Assembly (NCBI GenBank): GCA_022819825.1
Contig: JAJEGM010000025.1
Coordinates: 1-46,458 of the forward strand
DNA: 46,458 bases
Direction of reading: 5' to 3'
DNA from: Acidimicrobiia bacterium
Lineage (GTDB): Bacteria; Actinomycetota; Acidimicrobiia; Acidimicrobiales; Bin134
Below are positions 1 through 10,630 of the stretch, one piece after another; the stretch's first letter is position 1; every line of letters begins with the position of its first letter. The notes below the pieces were generated by a model that saw nothing but the letters and a program-made list of their open reading frames with translations, made no database searches and had not been told where the DNA came from. Made by a program: the position numbers and the translations under genes.

Positions 1-66
1 GGCAGTCTCGGCCTGGGACAGGCCCTCCAGGACAACCGACAAGACGATCGCTTGAGCCTTCGACAC
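1..66 (-). CDS. IS481-like transposase, N-terminal fragment
   Basis: Reading the minus strand from a GTG at 66 gives 22 codons beginning VSKAQAIVLSVVLEG and continuing LSQAETA to the window edge. This resembles the start of actinobacterial IS481 transposases, where a short SKA..V...V.EG..Q segment leads into a helix-turn-helix. An in-frame stop lies just upstream (78-76), so the start is GTG 66 or TTG 72. The catalytic DDE part is not in the window. Confidence 0.55.
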   Translation of the reverse strand, partial: MSKAQAIVLSVVLEGLSQAETA

Positions 67-90
67 CGCCAACCATCACCCACACCGACT

Positions 91-127
91 TTCCCATGTC
101 CTGACACACCCCATTCCCATGTCCTGA
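91..127. repeat. Direct repeat in the IS terminus
   Basis: The 14-base sequence TTCCCATGTCCTGA occurs at 91-104 and again at 114-127, 23 bases apart. It lies between the transposase start and the SDR gene and probably belongs to the IS end; it could be a transposase binding site. Confidence 0.6.
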
Positions 128-202
128 AACAACACACCACCCCCTCCGCTCATTGCCGCTTGCCCGTGGAATGCCAAGCCCGCCGGGATAGGGTTCGACG
201 CC

Positions 203-958
203 ATGGGAATGCTTGACGGGAAGACGGCCATCGTTACCGGCGGGGGCCAGGGAGTGGGCCGGGGGATCGCCTTGGCGCTAGCCGCAGAGGGGGCCGGAGT
301 CACGGTGGCCGCTCGCACCGAATCGAAGGTGCAGGCGGTGGCCGCTGAGATTGCCGAACGGGGCGGATCGGCGCTGGCGCTGGTGTGCGACGTGAACGAA
401 CTGGACGACATCCAGGCTTGTGTTGACCGCACGGTGGAGCACTTCGGCACCGTCGACATCTTGGTGAACAACGCCCAGCAGGTGCCCCACGGGCACTTGC
501 TGGAGGTGAGCGACGAGGCCTGCATGGCGGCGTGGACCTCGGGGGCGTTGGCTTCCATCCGCTTCATGCGGTTGTGCCATCCCCATCTGAAGGACGGCGG
601 CGTGATCATCAACCAGGGGTCGGGGTCGAGCCTCAAGACCGACCCCAGCGGCATGGGGGTGTACGCCGGGGTGAAGTCGGCCATCCAATCGATCACCCGA
701 GCCGCTGCAATGGAATGGGGTGTCGACGGCATCCGGGCCATCACCCTCATGCCGGTGGCCATGTCGCCGGCCATGGAGGACTGGAAGGGATTCAACCCCG
801 AGGGCTTTGCCGCGCTCCAAGAGCGCTTCGCCCTCAAGCGAGTTGGCGACGCCGAGATCGACATCGGCCGAGTCGTGGCCTTCCTGTGCAGCGACACCGC
901 TAGCTACATGACCGGCACCACCGTCAACATCGACGGCGGCGACGCCTACCTGCGTTAG
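203..958 (+). CDS. Short-chain dehydrogenase/reductase (SDR)
   Basis: This 251-residue protein has the classical SDR layout. The cofactor loop TGGGQGVG is at residues 12-19, NNAQ (a variant of NNAG) at 89-92, candidate catalytic serines at 140-143, and the catalytic pair Tyr154 and Lys158 in YAGVK. The C-terminus ends in the usual INIDGG-like strand (NIDGGDAY). It should be a cytosolic NAD(P)H-dependent oxidoreductase acting on an alcohol or ketone; the sequence does not reveal the substrate. The gene follows the IS end directly, and its stop overlaps the convergent next gene by 4 bases. Confidence 0.9.
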   Translation: MGMLDGKTAIVTGGGQGVGRGIALALAAEGAGVTVAARTESKVQAVAAEIAERGGSALALVCDVNELDDIQACVDRTVEHFGTVDILVNNAQQVPHGHLLEVSDEACMAAWTSGALASIRFMRLCHPHLKDGGVIINQGSGSSLKTDPSGMGVYAGVKSAIQSITRAAAMEWGVDGIRAITLMPVAMSPAMEDWKGFNPEGFAALQERFALKRVGDAEIDIGRVVAFLCSDTASYMTGTTVNIDGGDAYLR

Positions 959-2085
959 CTGGCGGGGGCTATGTGGCCTTCTAGGCCGTAGGGGCGATAG
1001 GGGCCGAAGATGGATTGCTCTAGGACTCCTATGCCTTCTCGGTCGCCCATGCGGACCTTCATCAGGTGCTGGACATGCTGGTTTTCGAAGGCGGTCTCGT
1101 CGACGTCGGCCAGTTTCCAGCGTTCCGACTCCATGGCCATCTCGCCCTTCCAGTCGCCGTGCGACCACGTGGGGTGGCTGTAGCCGATGCCCTTCATGCG
1201 ATAGGTGAACTGCTTCTCGAAGGTGATCTCGTGGCGGGTGTCGTCTTCCAGCGAGGTCATGGCCAGGGTGGCGCTCTTGATCATGCGGCTACCGGGCTCG
1301 AACTCGAGCTGGTGCTCGAGGCGGTGCATGGGCTCCACTCCGGGATCCTCCACACCGGGGTTGTCGGCCAGGGAGTCGTAGGCGGGCAGAAAGGCGCCCA
1401 CGTGGAATCGGGGGCGGCCCAGGGTGTCCTCGAACAGCTGGTAGTGGCTGCACATGTCGTCCCAGTGCAGGGGGGCCCACAAGAAGAACAGCCCCATGGC
1501 GCGCGGCGCCTGGGGGGCGCCCCGGTTGTCGCCGCCGGCCACCGGGCGGACCCCCCAGGAGCGGTCTTTGGTTCCGTAGGTCTCTGTCCGGTCGATCTCC
1601 ATGCGCTGGCCGTCGTATTCGATCCAGCCGTGCCAGCGGCCGAACTGGGTGAACCGGGTGGTGTCCATGATCCGGCGGCTGCCGTCGGACCAGTGGTGGC
1701 GGGGCTCCTCGATGGCGGCGGTGCGGGCTTCGAAGGTGAGATCGGCGGCGAAATCGGTCTCGTTGGGCTCCAGCACCACTCGACAGGCCTTCATGGGCTC
1801 GGTGATCTCTAGGCGGAACGGTCCGACGGTGACGTCGGAAGGCTCGGGGTTGGCCCGGGCCGAGGCGTGGAAGGCGTGCTGCACGCCGTTGTGGACGATG
1901 CTGATGCCGCAGTCCTGGATGTCGAGGTGGGGGTAGCGGGCGGTGCCCACGCCGAGGTACATGTCTCCGATCTTGGAGTAGCCGTTGAACCAGTAGCGCT
2001 CGTAGAAGTCCTTCTCCCCGGTAGAGGGAGTGGCGATGGGATCGGGGGTCTGGTGAATGGGGAAGTCGTCGAATTTGGTCAGCAC
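955..2085 (-). CDS. CrtC/AttH-like protein of unknown function
   Basis: This 376-residue protein starts at GTG 2085. The open frame continues upstream, but there it is antisense to the radical SAM gene and is not real. The protein is rich in Trp, Tyr and His with many beta-strand-like segments (GYSKIGDMYLGVGTARYPH near the start, then WHGWIEYDGQ and GTKDRSWGVRP in the middle). That pattern recalls the hydroxyneurosporene-synthase/AttH lipocalin-like families common in actinobacteria (DUF7064/DUF7065-type). No signal peptide or membrane segment is seen. It is divergent from the radical SAM gene with about 105 bases between starts, so the two may share a control region. The family call is tentative; that it is a gene is clear. 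Confidence 0.8.
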   Translation of the reverse strand: MLTKFDDFPIHQTPDPIATPSTGEKDFYERYWFNGYSKIGDMYLGVGTARYPHLDIQDCGISIVHNGVQHAFHASARANPEPSDVTVGPFRLEITEPMKACRVVLEPNETDFAADLTFEARTAAIEEPRHHWSDGSRRIMDTTRFTQFGRWHGWIEYDGQRMEIDRTETYGTKDRSWGVRPVAGGDNRGAPQAPRAMGLFFLWAPLHWDDMCSHYQLFEDTLGRPRFHVGAFLPAYDSLADNPGVEDPGVEPMHRLEHQLEFEPGSRMIKSATLAMTSLEDDTRHEITFEKQFTYRMKGIGYSHPTWSHGDWKGEMAMESERWKLADVDETAFENQHVQHLMKVRMGDREGIGVLEQSIFGPYRPYGLEGHIAPAS

Positions 2086-2190
2086 CCGCCTATGGTGGCA
2101 GACCGCGTCTTCCCGACGATTGTCGGAGGGGCTGGTATCATCGGCTGTATATCGAAATCTGGCTGAGCATTCGATTGTGAGGACCCCACT

Positions 2191-3555
2191 ATGAGTACCG
2201 GCAACGGCGAACAGCACACCTTCCGCACCTTCCAGCTCCGCAATCTGGAAGACACCCCCGGCTTCGACCGGCTGAGTGACCACCAGAAGATGGTGACCCG
2301 CGTGGTGGGTTCGGTGCTCCCGTTCAAGACCAACAACTACGTGTGCGAGGAGCTCATCAACTGGGACAACGTGCCCGACGATCCCATGTTCCAACTCACC
2401 TTCCCCCAAGAGGGCATGCTCGACCCCGAGCACTTCTCCCGCATTGCCGATCTGATCAAGGCCGAGGTGCCCGCCCCCGAGCTCAAGGCCGCTGCTCGAG
2501 AAATCCAACTCAGCCTGAACCCCCACCCCGCCGGCCAGGTGGAGATGAACGCCGGGTACCTGGAGGAAGAGGTGGTGCAGGGTGTGCAGCACAAGTACCG
2601 GGAGACGGTGCTGTTCTTCCCCACCCAGGGCCAGACCTGCCACGCCTACTGCACCTACTGCTTTAGGTGGCCACAGTTCGTGCAGCTCGATGATCTCAAG
2701 TTCGCCAGCAAGGAGATCGACAGGCTGGTGGCCTACCTCAAGCTGAATCCGACGGTGTCGGACGTGCTGTTCACTGGGGGCGACCCGATGATCATGCGCA
2801 CCGAGCTCATCCGTCGCTACGCCGAGCCGCTGATGGACGACGACCTGGAGATCAGCACCATCCGGTTCGGCACCAAGGCCCCGGCCTATTGGCCCTACAA
2901 GTTCACCGAGGGCGAGGAGGCCGACGACCTGCTGCGGCTATTCGAGGAGATCGTGGCCTCCGGGCGCCACCTGGCCATCATGGCCCACTACTCGCACCCG
3001 GTGGAGCTGGCCACCGACGCCTCCCGGGAGGCGCTGCGGCGCATCATCGAGACCGGCGCGGTGGTGCGGTGCCAGGCCCCGCTGATCCGCCACGTGAACG
3101 ACAGCGCCCGGGCCTGGGCCGACATGATCACCACCGAGGTATCCCTGGGTGCGGTGCCCTACTACATGTTCGTGGAGCGCGACACCGGGGCCAAGCGGTA
3201 CTTCGAGGTGCCGCTGGTGGAGGCCTACCAGATCTACACCGACGCCTATAAGCAGGTGTCGGGGCTGGCCCGCACCTGGCGGGGGCCGTCTATGTCGGCC
3301 ACTCCGGGCAAGGTGCTGGTGGACGGCATCGTCGAGGTCGGCGGCGAGAAGGCGATCGCCCTGAAGTTCGTGCAGGCCCGCGACCCCGACTGGGTGAACA
3401 AGATCTTCTTCGCCGCCTACGACGAGGAGGCGTCGTGGCTAGACGAGCTGCGCCCGGCGTTCGGCGAGGAGAAGTTCTTCTACACCGACGAGCTGAACAA
3501 CATGAAGACCGACACCCCCCAGCGGGTGCAGCTCATCACCACGCGGGCCGCTTAG
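2191..3555 (+). CDS. Lysine-2,3-aminomutase-like radical SAM enzyme
   Basis: This 454-residue protein is of KamA type. The iron-sulfur/SAM motif CxxxCxxC is Cys150, Cys154, Cys157 (CHAYCTYC). A GGDP SAM-binding motif is at 197-200. SATPGK places a candidate PLP lysine at Lys374, where aminomutases have PGGGGK. By family, such enzymes move an amino group between adjacent carbons using PLP and a 5'-deoxyadenosyl radical. Unlike clostridial lysine aminomutase, the C-terminal 80 residues have no cysteines, so the structural zinc site is absent and the substrate is open. The ATG at 2191 is preceded by GAGG at a suitable distance. The gene is convergent with guaA, 17 bases away. Confidence 0.85.
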   Translation: MSTGNGEQHTFRTFQLRNLEDTPGFDRLSDHQKMVTRVVGSVLPFKTNNYVCEELINWDNVPDDPMFQLTFPQEGMLDPEHFSRIADLIKAEVPAPELKAAAREIQLSLNPHPAGQVEMNAGYLEEEVVQGVQHKYRETVLFFPTQGQTCHAYCTYCFRWPQFVQLDDLKFASKEIDRLVAYLKLNPTVSDVLFTGGDPMIMRTELIRRYAEPLMDDDLEISTIRFGTKAPAYWPYKFTEGEEADDLLRLFEEIVASGRHLAIMAHYSHPVELATDASREALRRIIETGAVVRCQAPLIRHVNDSARAWADMITTEVSLGAVPYYMFVERDTGAKRYFEVPLVEAYQIYTDAYKQVSGLARTWRGPSMSATPGKVLVDGIVEVGGEKAIALKFVQARDPDWVNKIFFAAYDEEASWLDELRPAFGEEKFFYTDELNNMKTDTPQRVQLITTRAA

Positions 3556-3572
3556 CCGCTAACCGCTTGCCG

Positions 3573-5159
3573 TCACTCCCACTCGATGGTGCCGGGGGGC
3601 TTGGAGGTGATGTCGTAGGCCACCCGGTTGATGCCGTCCACCTCGTTGATGATGCGGCTCGACATCTTCTCCAGCAGCTCATAGGGCAGCCGGGCCCAGT
3701 CGGCGGTCATGGCGTCCTCGCTGGTCACCGCTCGGATGACCGCCACTTGGCCGTAGGTGCGCTCGTCGCCCATCACACCCACGGTGCGGATGTCGGGCAG
3801 CACGGCGAAGGTCTGCCAGATTTCCCGTTCCAGCCCCGCGGCGGTGATCTCGGCTCGAACGATGGCGTCGGCCTTGGCCAGCAGGGCCACTTTGGCCGGG
3901 GTGACTTCGCCGATCACCCGCACACCGAGGCCGGGACCGGGGAAGGGATGGCGCCACACGATCTCATCGGGCAGGCCCAGTTCGTGGCCCACGGCCCGCA
4001 CCTCGTCTTTGAACAGGTCGCGCAACGGCTCCACCAGCTCGAAGTCCATCTCCTCGGGGATTCCGCCCACGTTGTGGTGGCTCTTGATCTTGGCCGCGGA
4101 GTCAGAGCCCGACTCGATCACATCGGGGTAGAGCGTGCCCTGCACCAGATAGGCGGCGCCGTCCACCTGGTTGGCGGCCTCCTCGAAGATGCGGATGAAC
4201 AGCTCGCCGATGATCTTGCGCTTCTCCTCGGGGTCGATCACCCCCACCAGAGCGTCGAAGAACCGGTCGGCGGCGTCCACCGCGATCAGCTCGATCCCCT
4301 GGGAGCGGCGGAAGGCGTCGATCACCTGCTGGCCCTCGTCTTGACGCATCAGGCCGGTGTCTACGAACACGCAGGTGAGCTGATGACCCACCGCCCGATG
4401 AACCAAAGCGGCGGCCACCGCCGAATCGACCCCGCCCGACAGGCCGCACACCGCCCGCCCGTCGCCGATCTGAGCCCGGATGGCGTCCACCGCCTCGTCG
4501 ATGAACGACTCGGTGGTCCACGACGGGGCCAGGCCGGCACCCCGGTACAAGAACCGCTCCAGCACCGCCTGCCCGCCGGGGGTGTGGGCCACCTCGGGGT
4601 GGAACTGGACCCCGAATATGCGCTGGGCGGAGTCTTCAAGGGCAGCCACAGGCGCTTGAGGTGTGGATGCGGTGACCACAAAGCCCTCGGGCGGAGTTGC
4701 GATGGAGTCGAAGTGGCTCATCCACACCGGGCGCTCGGTGTCCTCGTCGGGATCGAACAGCGTGCCGGGGTCGTTCACGCTCATGGCGGTGCGGCCGTAC
4801 TCGCCGATGCCGGTGCGGGACACCTCACCGCCGAGTTGGGCGGCGATGAGCTGGGCGCCGTAGCAGATGCCCAGAATGGGGATGCCCAGGCGGTAGATGT
4901 CGGGGTCGATGCGGGGCGATCCCTCGACGTGGACCGATTTGGGCCCGCCGGAGAAGATCACCGCACCGGGCTGGCGGGCACTGATCTCTTGGGCGCTGAT
5001 GGAATGGGGGACGATCTCGCTGTAGATGTGGGCCTCGCGCACCCGTCGGGCGATGAGCTGCGCGTACTGGGCGCCGAAATCCACCACCAAGACCGGGTGG
5101 TCTCGGCTGGCGGAATCGGTGCCGATGGCCGCCGATAATCCGTCGGCGGTGCCGCTCAA
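3573..5159 (-). CDS. guaA: GMP synthase (glutamine-hydrolysing)
   Basis: GuaA converts XMP, ATP and glutamine to GMP. This 528-residue protein has the full two-domain form. The glutaminase has nucleophile Cys99 in GICYGAQ and His187 and Glu189 in HPEV. The ATP-pyrophosphatase P-loop SGGVDS is at 241-246, and the dimerisation domain ends in KPPGTIEWE. The start is a TTG at 5159 that overlaps the guaB3 stop as TTGA, which implies coupled translation. The ATG at 5167 is in another frame and runs into the guaB3 stop. The convergent radical SAM gene lies immediately downstream. Confidence 0.97.
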   Translation of the reverse strand: MSGTADGLSAAIGTDSASRDHPVLVVDFGAQYAQLIARRVREAHIYSEIVPHSISAQEISARQPGAVIFSGGPKSVHVEGSPRIDPDIYRLGIPILGICYGAQLIAAQLGGEVSRTGIGEYGRTAMSVNDPGTLFDPDEDTERPVWMSHFDSIATPPEGFVVTASTPQAPVAALEDSAQRIFGVQFHPEVAHTPGGQAVLERFLYRGAGLAPSWTTESFIDEAVDAIRAQIGDGRAVCGLSGGVDSAVAAALVHRAVGHQLTCVFVDTGLMRQDEGQQVIDAFRRSQGIELIAVDAADRFFDALVGVIDPEEKRKIIGELFIRIFEEAANQVDGAAYLVQGTLYPDVIESGSDSAAKIKSHHNVGGIPEEMDFELVEPLRDLFKDEVRAVGHELGLPDEIVWRHPFPGPGLGVRVIGEVTPAKVALLAKADAIVRAEITAAGLEREIWQTFAVLPDIRTVGVMGDERTYGQVAVIRAVTSEDAMTADWARLPYELLEKMSSRIINEVDGINRVAYDITSKPPGTIEWE

Positions 5160-6319
5160 CGGCCCATCCCGATGCCCTGGGAGCGCTGGAGGGACTTGCC
5201 TTCGGTTTGCAGGGAGGGGGCGATCATGATGTCGGCCTTCTGGAACTCTTTGAGCGACTCATAGCCGCAGGTGGCCATAGAGGTGCGCAGTCCGCCGAAC
5301 AGGTTGAGGCGGCCGTCGTTCTCCCGGGCCGGGCCAACCAGGATCTCCTCCAGCGTGCCCCGGGGGGTGGTCTGCACCCGGGCACCTCGGGGCAGGGTGG
5401 GATGGAAGGTGGCCATGCCCCAGTGGTGGCCCCGGCCGGGGGCCTCGTGGGCCGCGGCCAGCGGGGAGCCGATCATCACCGCGTCGGCCCCGCACACGAT
5501 GGCCTTGGCGATGTCGCCGCCGGTGGCCATGCCCCCGTCGGCGATGATGTGGACATACACCCCGGTTTCATCGAGATGGCGCATCCGGGCCGCTCGGGCG
5601 TCGGCGATGGCGGTGGCCTGGGGAACCCCAATGCCCAGCACCCCCCGGGTAGTGCAGGCTTGGCCCGGTCCCACCCCTACCAGGATGCCGGCGGCGCCGG
5701 TGCGCATGAGGTGAAGTGCAGCGTCATAGCTGGCGCAGCCGCCGACGATCACCGGAATCTCCAAGCGGCGCACAAACTGCTTGAGGTTCAACGGCTCATG
5801 GTTCTTGGACTTGTGCTCGGCGGTGACCACCGTGCCCTGGATGACCATGAGGTCGAGTTCGGCGGCCAGCATGTGGGGGGCCAGTTGCTCGGTGCGCTGG
5901 GGAGTGACCGACGCGCAGGAGATCACCCCGGCGTCTTTGATCTGACGGATGCGCTCGCCGACCAGTTCGGGTTTGATCGGCTCGGCATACAGCTCCTGCA
6001 TCCGCAGCGTGGCCTTTTCCGGGGACTGGGCCGCTATCTCGTCGAGGACCGGCTCGGGATCCTCATAGCGGGTCCAGAGCCCCTCCAGGTTCAGCACCCC
6101 CACCCCGCCGAGCTGGCCGATGATGATGGCAGTCTCGGGGCTGACCACGCCGTCCATGGCTGAGGCCATGAGGGGGAGGTCGAAGCGGTAGGCATCGATC
6201 TCCCAGGCGATGCTCACGTCCTCGGGGTCGCGGGTGCGGCGGGTGGGCACGATGGCGATGTCGTCGAACCCGTACGCCCGCCGTGCGGTCTTGCCCAGCC
6301 CGATGTCAACCTCGGCCAT
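5156..6319 (-). CDS. guaB3: GuaB3-type IMP dehydrogenase/GMP reductase family protein
   Basis: This 387-residue TIM-barrel protein lacks the CBS pair of true IMP dehydrogenases and matches the actinobacterial GuaB3 group by length and position next to guaA. The catalytic loop is [12 protein letters not shown], with the thioimidate cysteine at Cys222. [11 protein letters not shown] and [12 protein letters not shown] form the phosphate site. It should act on IMP or GMP with NAD(P)(H); the family name does not settle whether it works as a dehydrogenase or a reductase. ATG 6319 is preferred over the in-frame GTG 6322 because AAAGGGG sits at better spacing from it. The gene is translationally coupled to guaA. 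Confidence 0.92.
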   Translation of the reverse strand: MAEVDIGLGKTARRAYGFDDIAIVPTRRTRDPEDVSIAWEIDAYRFDLPLMASAMDGVVSPETAIIIGQLGGVGVLNLEGLWTRYEDPEPVLDEIAAQSPEKATLRMQELYAEPIKPELVGERIRQIKDAGVISCASVTPQRTEQLAPHMLAAELDLMVIQGTVVTAEHKSKNHEPLNLKQFVRRLEIPVIVGGCASYDAALHLMRTGAAGILVGVGPGQACTTRGVLGIGVPQATAIADARAARMRHLDETGVYVHIIADGGMATGGDIAKAIVCGADAVMIGSPLAAAHEAPGRGHHWGMATFHPTLPRGARVQTTPRGTLEEILVGPARENDGRLNLFGGLRTSMATCGYESLKEFQKADIMIAPSLQTEGKSLQRSQGIGMGR

Positions 6320-6383
6320 CACGACGCCCCTTTTGCTTGGAAACCAGGAATTCTAAGGCCTTCAGCCTTGTTATAGGGGGATT

Positions 6384-6403
6384 TACTCCCTCACCAGGGA
6401 GTA
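6384..6403 (-). terminator. Hairpin downstream of the decarboxylase gene
   Basis: TACTCCCT and AGGGAGTA form a perfect 8-bp stem with a 4-base loop, 8 bases past the decarboxylase stop and about 65 bases ahead of guaB3. There is no clear T-run after it, so it may be a weak terminator or a processing/attenuation hairpin. Confidence 0.5.
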
Positions 6404-6410
6404 GGTGAAA

Positions 6411-7814
6411 TCAGGCAGCCGATTGGATGAGATTCCAGAGCTCTTGCACGTGATGGTGCTCGGTTTGGGGACTGCCGATGGCCACCCGGAGGGTGAGCTG
6501 GCCGTCGAGAGTGGTCGAGGTGAGATAGGCCCGGCCGGATTGGTTGACCGCGTCCAGGACCCGACTGGTGGCCTTGTTGCCACCGGTGTGGCGAAAGCAC
6601 ACCAGGCTGACCACGGTGGGGGCGGCCAGCTCGAATCGGGCATCAGCCTCCACCCACTCGGTGAGCTCGGCGGCCCAGGCGATGTGGCGGCGGATGTGGG
6701 CCCGCAGGCCCTCGAGGCCGTAGTGGCGAATCACGAACCACAGCTTGAGGGCTCGGAACCGCCGGCCGAGCGGCACCTGCCAGTCGCGGTAGTCCACCAC
6801 TGCCCCCGACTCGCTGGCCGGGTTGCGCAGGTACTCAGGAGTTATCGACAAGGCCTCGTTGAGGCTGGCCCGGTCGGCCACATAGAACGCCGAGCAGTCG
6901 AAATTGGTGAGCATCCACTTGTGAGGGTTGAACACGTAGCTGTCGGCAGTTTCCAGCCCTTCGTTGAGGAACCGCATCTCGGGGCAGAGGGCGGCAGAAC
7001 CAGCGAAGGCGGCGTCGACGTGGGTCCAAGCGTCGAAGTTGGACGCCACCCAGCCCACTTCGGTCACCGGATCGATGGCGGTGGTGGAGGTGGTGCCCAC
7101 GGTGGCGGCCACGAAGAACGGAATCAGATCGTCGTTTTTATCTTTGACAATTTCATAGGCCAGGTGGTCGGCCCGCATGGCGTAGTCGGGGGTGGTGGAG
7201 ATGGAGCGCACCCGCTCGTCGGCGATGCCGGCCACTCGCAGTCCCTTGGCGATGGACGAGTGGGCCTGTTCGGAGGTGTAGGCCACCATCTTGGAGAGTT
7301 CGCCGATGCCGCCGGCCCGGTGCCGGGCGGCGAGGATGGCGCACAGTGTGCTGCTGGATGCGCTGTCCTGGATGACCCCGTTGCCCCGGAACTTCTCGGG
7401 CAGGCCCATCTCGTCGGCCAGCCAGTCGAGCACATGCTGCTCCAACTCGGTCACCGCAGGGCTGGTGTCCCACAACATGCCTTGGGCGCCGAGGCCTGAG
7501 GAAACCAGGTCGGCCAACGCAGAGGATGCACTGGCATTGGCCGGGAAATAGGCGAAGAATCCCGGCGCCTGCCAGTGCGTGATGCCGGGCACAATGACCT
7601 GGTCGAGATCAGCCAGCACGGCGGTGAAGTCCTCGCCGTGCTCGGGAGCCTCGGCGGGCAGCATGGCCCGGATGTCACCGGGCGCCACCGGAGCCTTGAC
7701 CGGAAACTCCCCGAGCCGCTCCATATAGTTAGCCAACCAGTCCACGGCCTCGTAGCCCGCCTGCCGGAACTCCTCCGGGCTCATGTGATTCGGTCGCTCA
7801 GCCATGGTTGCCAT
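6411..7814 (-). CDS. Group II PLP-dependent aromatic-amino-acid-type decarboxylase
   Basis: This 467-residue protein belongs to the AADC/TDC family. Visible features are THWQAPGFFAYFPANAS near residue 80, SEQAHSS with the PLP-stacking His185, HVDAAF with the pyridine-nitrogen Asp267, and NPHKW with the Schiff-base Lys299. The flexible loop has Tyr328 in PEYLRN. That tyrosine marks decarboxylases, as opposed to the aldehyde synthases of this family, which have Phe. The likely substrates are aromatic L-amino acids (Trp, Tyr, Phe, DOPA), giving amines and CO2. ATG 7814 or ATG 7805 could be the start. The NUDIX gene lies 57 bases upstream on the same strand. Confidence 0.9.
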   Translation of the reverse strand: MATMAERPNHMSPEEFRQAGYEAVDWLANYMERLGEFPVKAPVAPGDIRAMLPAEAPEHGEDFTAVLADLDQVIVPGITHWQAPGFFAYFPANASASSALADLVSSGLGAQGMLWDTSPAVTELEQHVLDWLADEMGLPEKFRGNGVIQDSASSSTLCAILAARHRAGGIGELSKMVAYTSEQAHSSIAKGLRVAGIADERVRSISTTPDYAMRADHLAYEIVKDKNDDLIPFFVAATVGTTSTTAIDPVTEVGWVASNFDAWTHVDAAFAGSAALCPEMRFLNEGLETADSYVFNPHKWMLTNFDCSAFYVADRASLNEALSITPEYLRNPASESGAVVDYRDWQVPLGRRFRALKLWFVIRHYGLEGLRAHIRRHIAWAAELTEWVEADARFELAAPTVVSLVCFRHTGGNKATSRVLDAVNQSGRAYLTSTTLDGQLTLRVAIGSPQTEHHHVQELWNLIQSAA

Positions 7815-7871
7815 TGTTGCCGAAAGGTCGGCGGCCGCTTGCGGTGGAGACCGGCGGGGTCGGGGAATTTC

Positions 7872-8450
7872 TCAGCGGGCAGTGGCGATGGTGAGTAGTT
7901 GGCGGAGCATGGCGGCGGTGGCGCCCCACACGGTGTCACCGTAGAGCTCGAAGAAGGTGATGGCCCGGTCGGTGCCATTAATGGGCCAGATCTCCTCCCG
8001 CCAGGCTTCGTCGGAAAGGAGCTCGGCGGTGGACACCAGCAGGATTCGCTCCACTTCGGCGGGATCGGGGACCAGCCCGGTGGGCGGGCCGGGCAAGATG
8101 CCGACAAAGGGGTGGACCATCGACCGGCTGCCCACGGTTACGTAGCGGTCGATCTGGCCGATGACCTCGATGCTCTCGGTGTCCAGGCTGATCTCCTCGC
8201 GGGTCTCCCGTTCGGCGGTATCGAGCAGTGTGGCGTCTACGGGTTCCTGGCGGCCGCCGGGGAAGGCCACTTCCCAGCCATGGGAGCGAAGGTGCCGGGC
8301 CCGGCGAATGAGCACCACGCAGATGTCGTTGCCGTCGGGGTAGAGCAAGACAAGCACTGCGGAGCGCGGCTCCCGGCCGGTGGGATTGGTGTCGCCCCAG
8401 GTTGACTGAGGACGGCCGTCCAGCGCTGTCCTCAGCTGGTCCAAGTCCAC
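7872..8450 (-). CDS. NUDIX hydrolase, CoA-pyrophosphatase type
   Basis: This 192-residue protein starts at GTG 8450. The segment HLRSHGWEVAFPGGRQEPVD followed by RETREE (81-86) is the NudL/CoA-pyrophosphatase pattern, in which an extended motif precedes the Nudix box. Gly65 and Gly66 and the glutamates at 85-86 would bind the metal. The family hydrolyses CoA and its derivatives to phosphopantetheine and 3',5'-ADP. The substrate is inferred from the motif only. Confidence 0.85.
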   Translation of the reverse strand: MDLDQLRTALDGRPQSTWGDTNPTGREPRSAVLVLLYPDGNDICVVLIRRARHLRSHGWEVAFPGGRQEPVDATLLDTAERETREEISLDTESIEVIGQIDRYVTVGSRSMVHPFVGILPGPPTGLVPDPAEVERILLVSTAELLSDEAWREEIWPINGTDRAITFFELYGDTVWGATAAMLRQLLTIATAR

Positions 8451-8526
8451 TCGTCGCTCGGAAGGATCGAGTTCAGCCCAGGGTGGGGGTCCGCCCGGCC
8501 GCCATTGTTGGGGGCGGGGAATGAAT

Positions 8527-8563
8527 TGGGGGCCACCCCGCTTGATCGCGATGGCAGCCCCCA
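8527..8563 (-). terminator. Probable terminator after groEL
   Basis: TGGGGGC at 8527-8533 pairs with GCCCCCA at 8557-8563 on the far side of a 23-base loop. On the minus strand the stem is followed by AATTCATT. It sits 36 bases beyond the groEL stop and separates groESL from the NUDIX gene. Confidence 0.55.
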
Positions 8564-8598
8564 GTCAGGTTCTTTGGGTAGTTGATGTCGCCGGTCGG

Positions 8599-10541
<1,943 letters not shown>

Positions 10542-10573
10542 CTTGGCCTCCAAATGGTTGGTTGACTTGAGCT

Positions 10574-10600
10574 TTAGCACTCTCAATAGGCGAGTGCTAA
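10574..10600. promoter_or_regulatory. CIRCE operator (HrcA binding site)
   Basis: TTAGCACTC, nine bases, GAGTGCTAA: both arms match the CIRCE consensus perfectly. It lies between tsaD and groES, 33 bases upstream of the groES start. By established knowledge HrcA binds it and represses groESL until heat or unfolding stress. Confidence 0.97.
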
Positions 10601-10630
10601 GAGTAGGGCTTGAGCCGCCCCCAGGCCAAT

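Larger units (their letters stand above)
1..131 (-). mobile_element. End of an IS481-like insertion sequence (partial)
   Basis: The first 66 bases encode, on the minus strand, what looks like the N-terminus of an IS481-family transposase. Upstream of it lies a short non-coding terminus that ends near base 131 with TGTTTCAGGACATGGG (minus strand); a TGT end fits this family. The motif TTCCCATGTCCTGA occurs twice (91-104 and 114-127), which is common in IS termini. The rest of the element lies outside the window. The family is inferred from the N-terminal residues only, and the exact outer boundary is uncertain by a few bases. Confidence 0.6.

Noticed and set aside
278..1168. Minus-strand open frame opposite the first SDR
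   Set aside because: Arg/His/Pro-rich shadow frame without family features; the SDR on the plus strand has all motifs.
2136..2141. TATCAT as the -10 of a promoter for the radical SAM gene
   Set aside because: No -35 at usual spacing; only an extended -10-like TGG precedes it, so support is too weak to list.
2086..2643. Upstream extension of the open frame of the CrtC/AttH-like gene
   Set aside because: It is antisense to the radical SAM gene and has low-complexity His/Leu-rich residues; the family-like sequence starts at GTG 2085.
3435..5138. Long plus-strand open frame opposite guaA
   Set aside because: It is a high-GC shadow frame rich in His, Gly and Ala and contains no domain; guaA on the other strand is certain.
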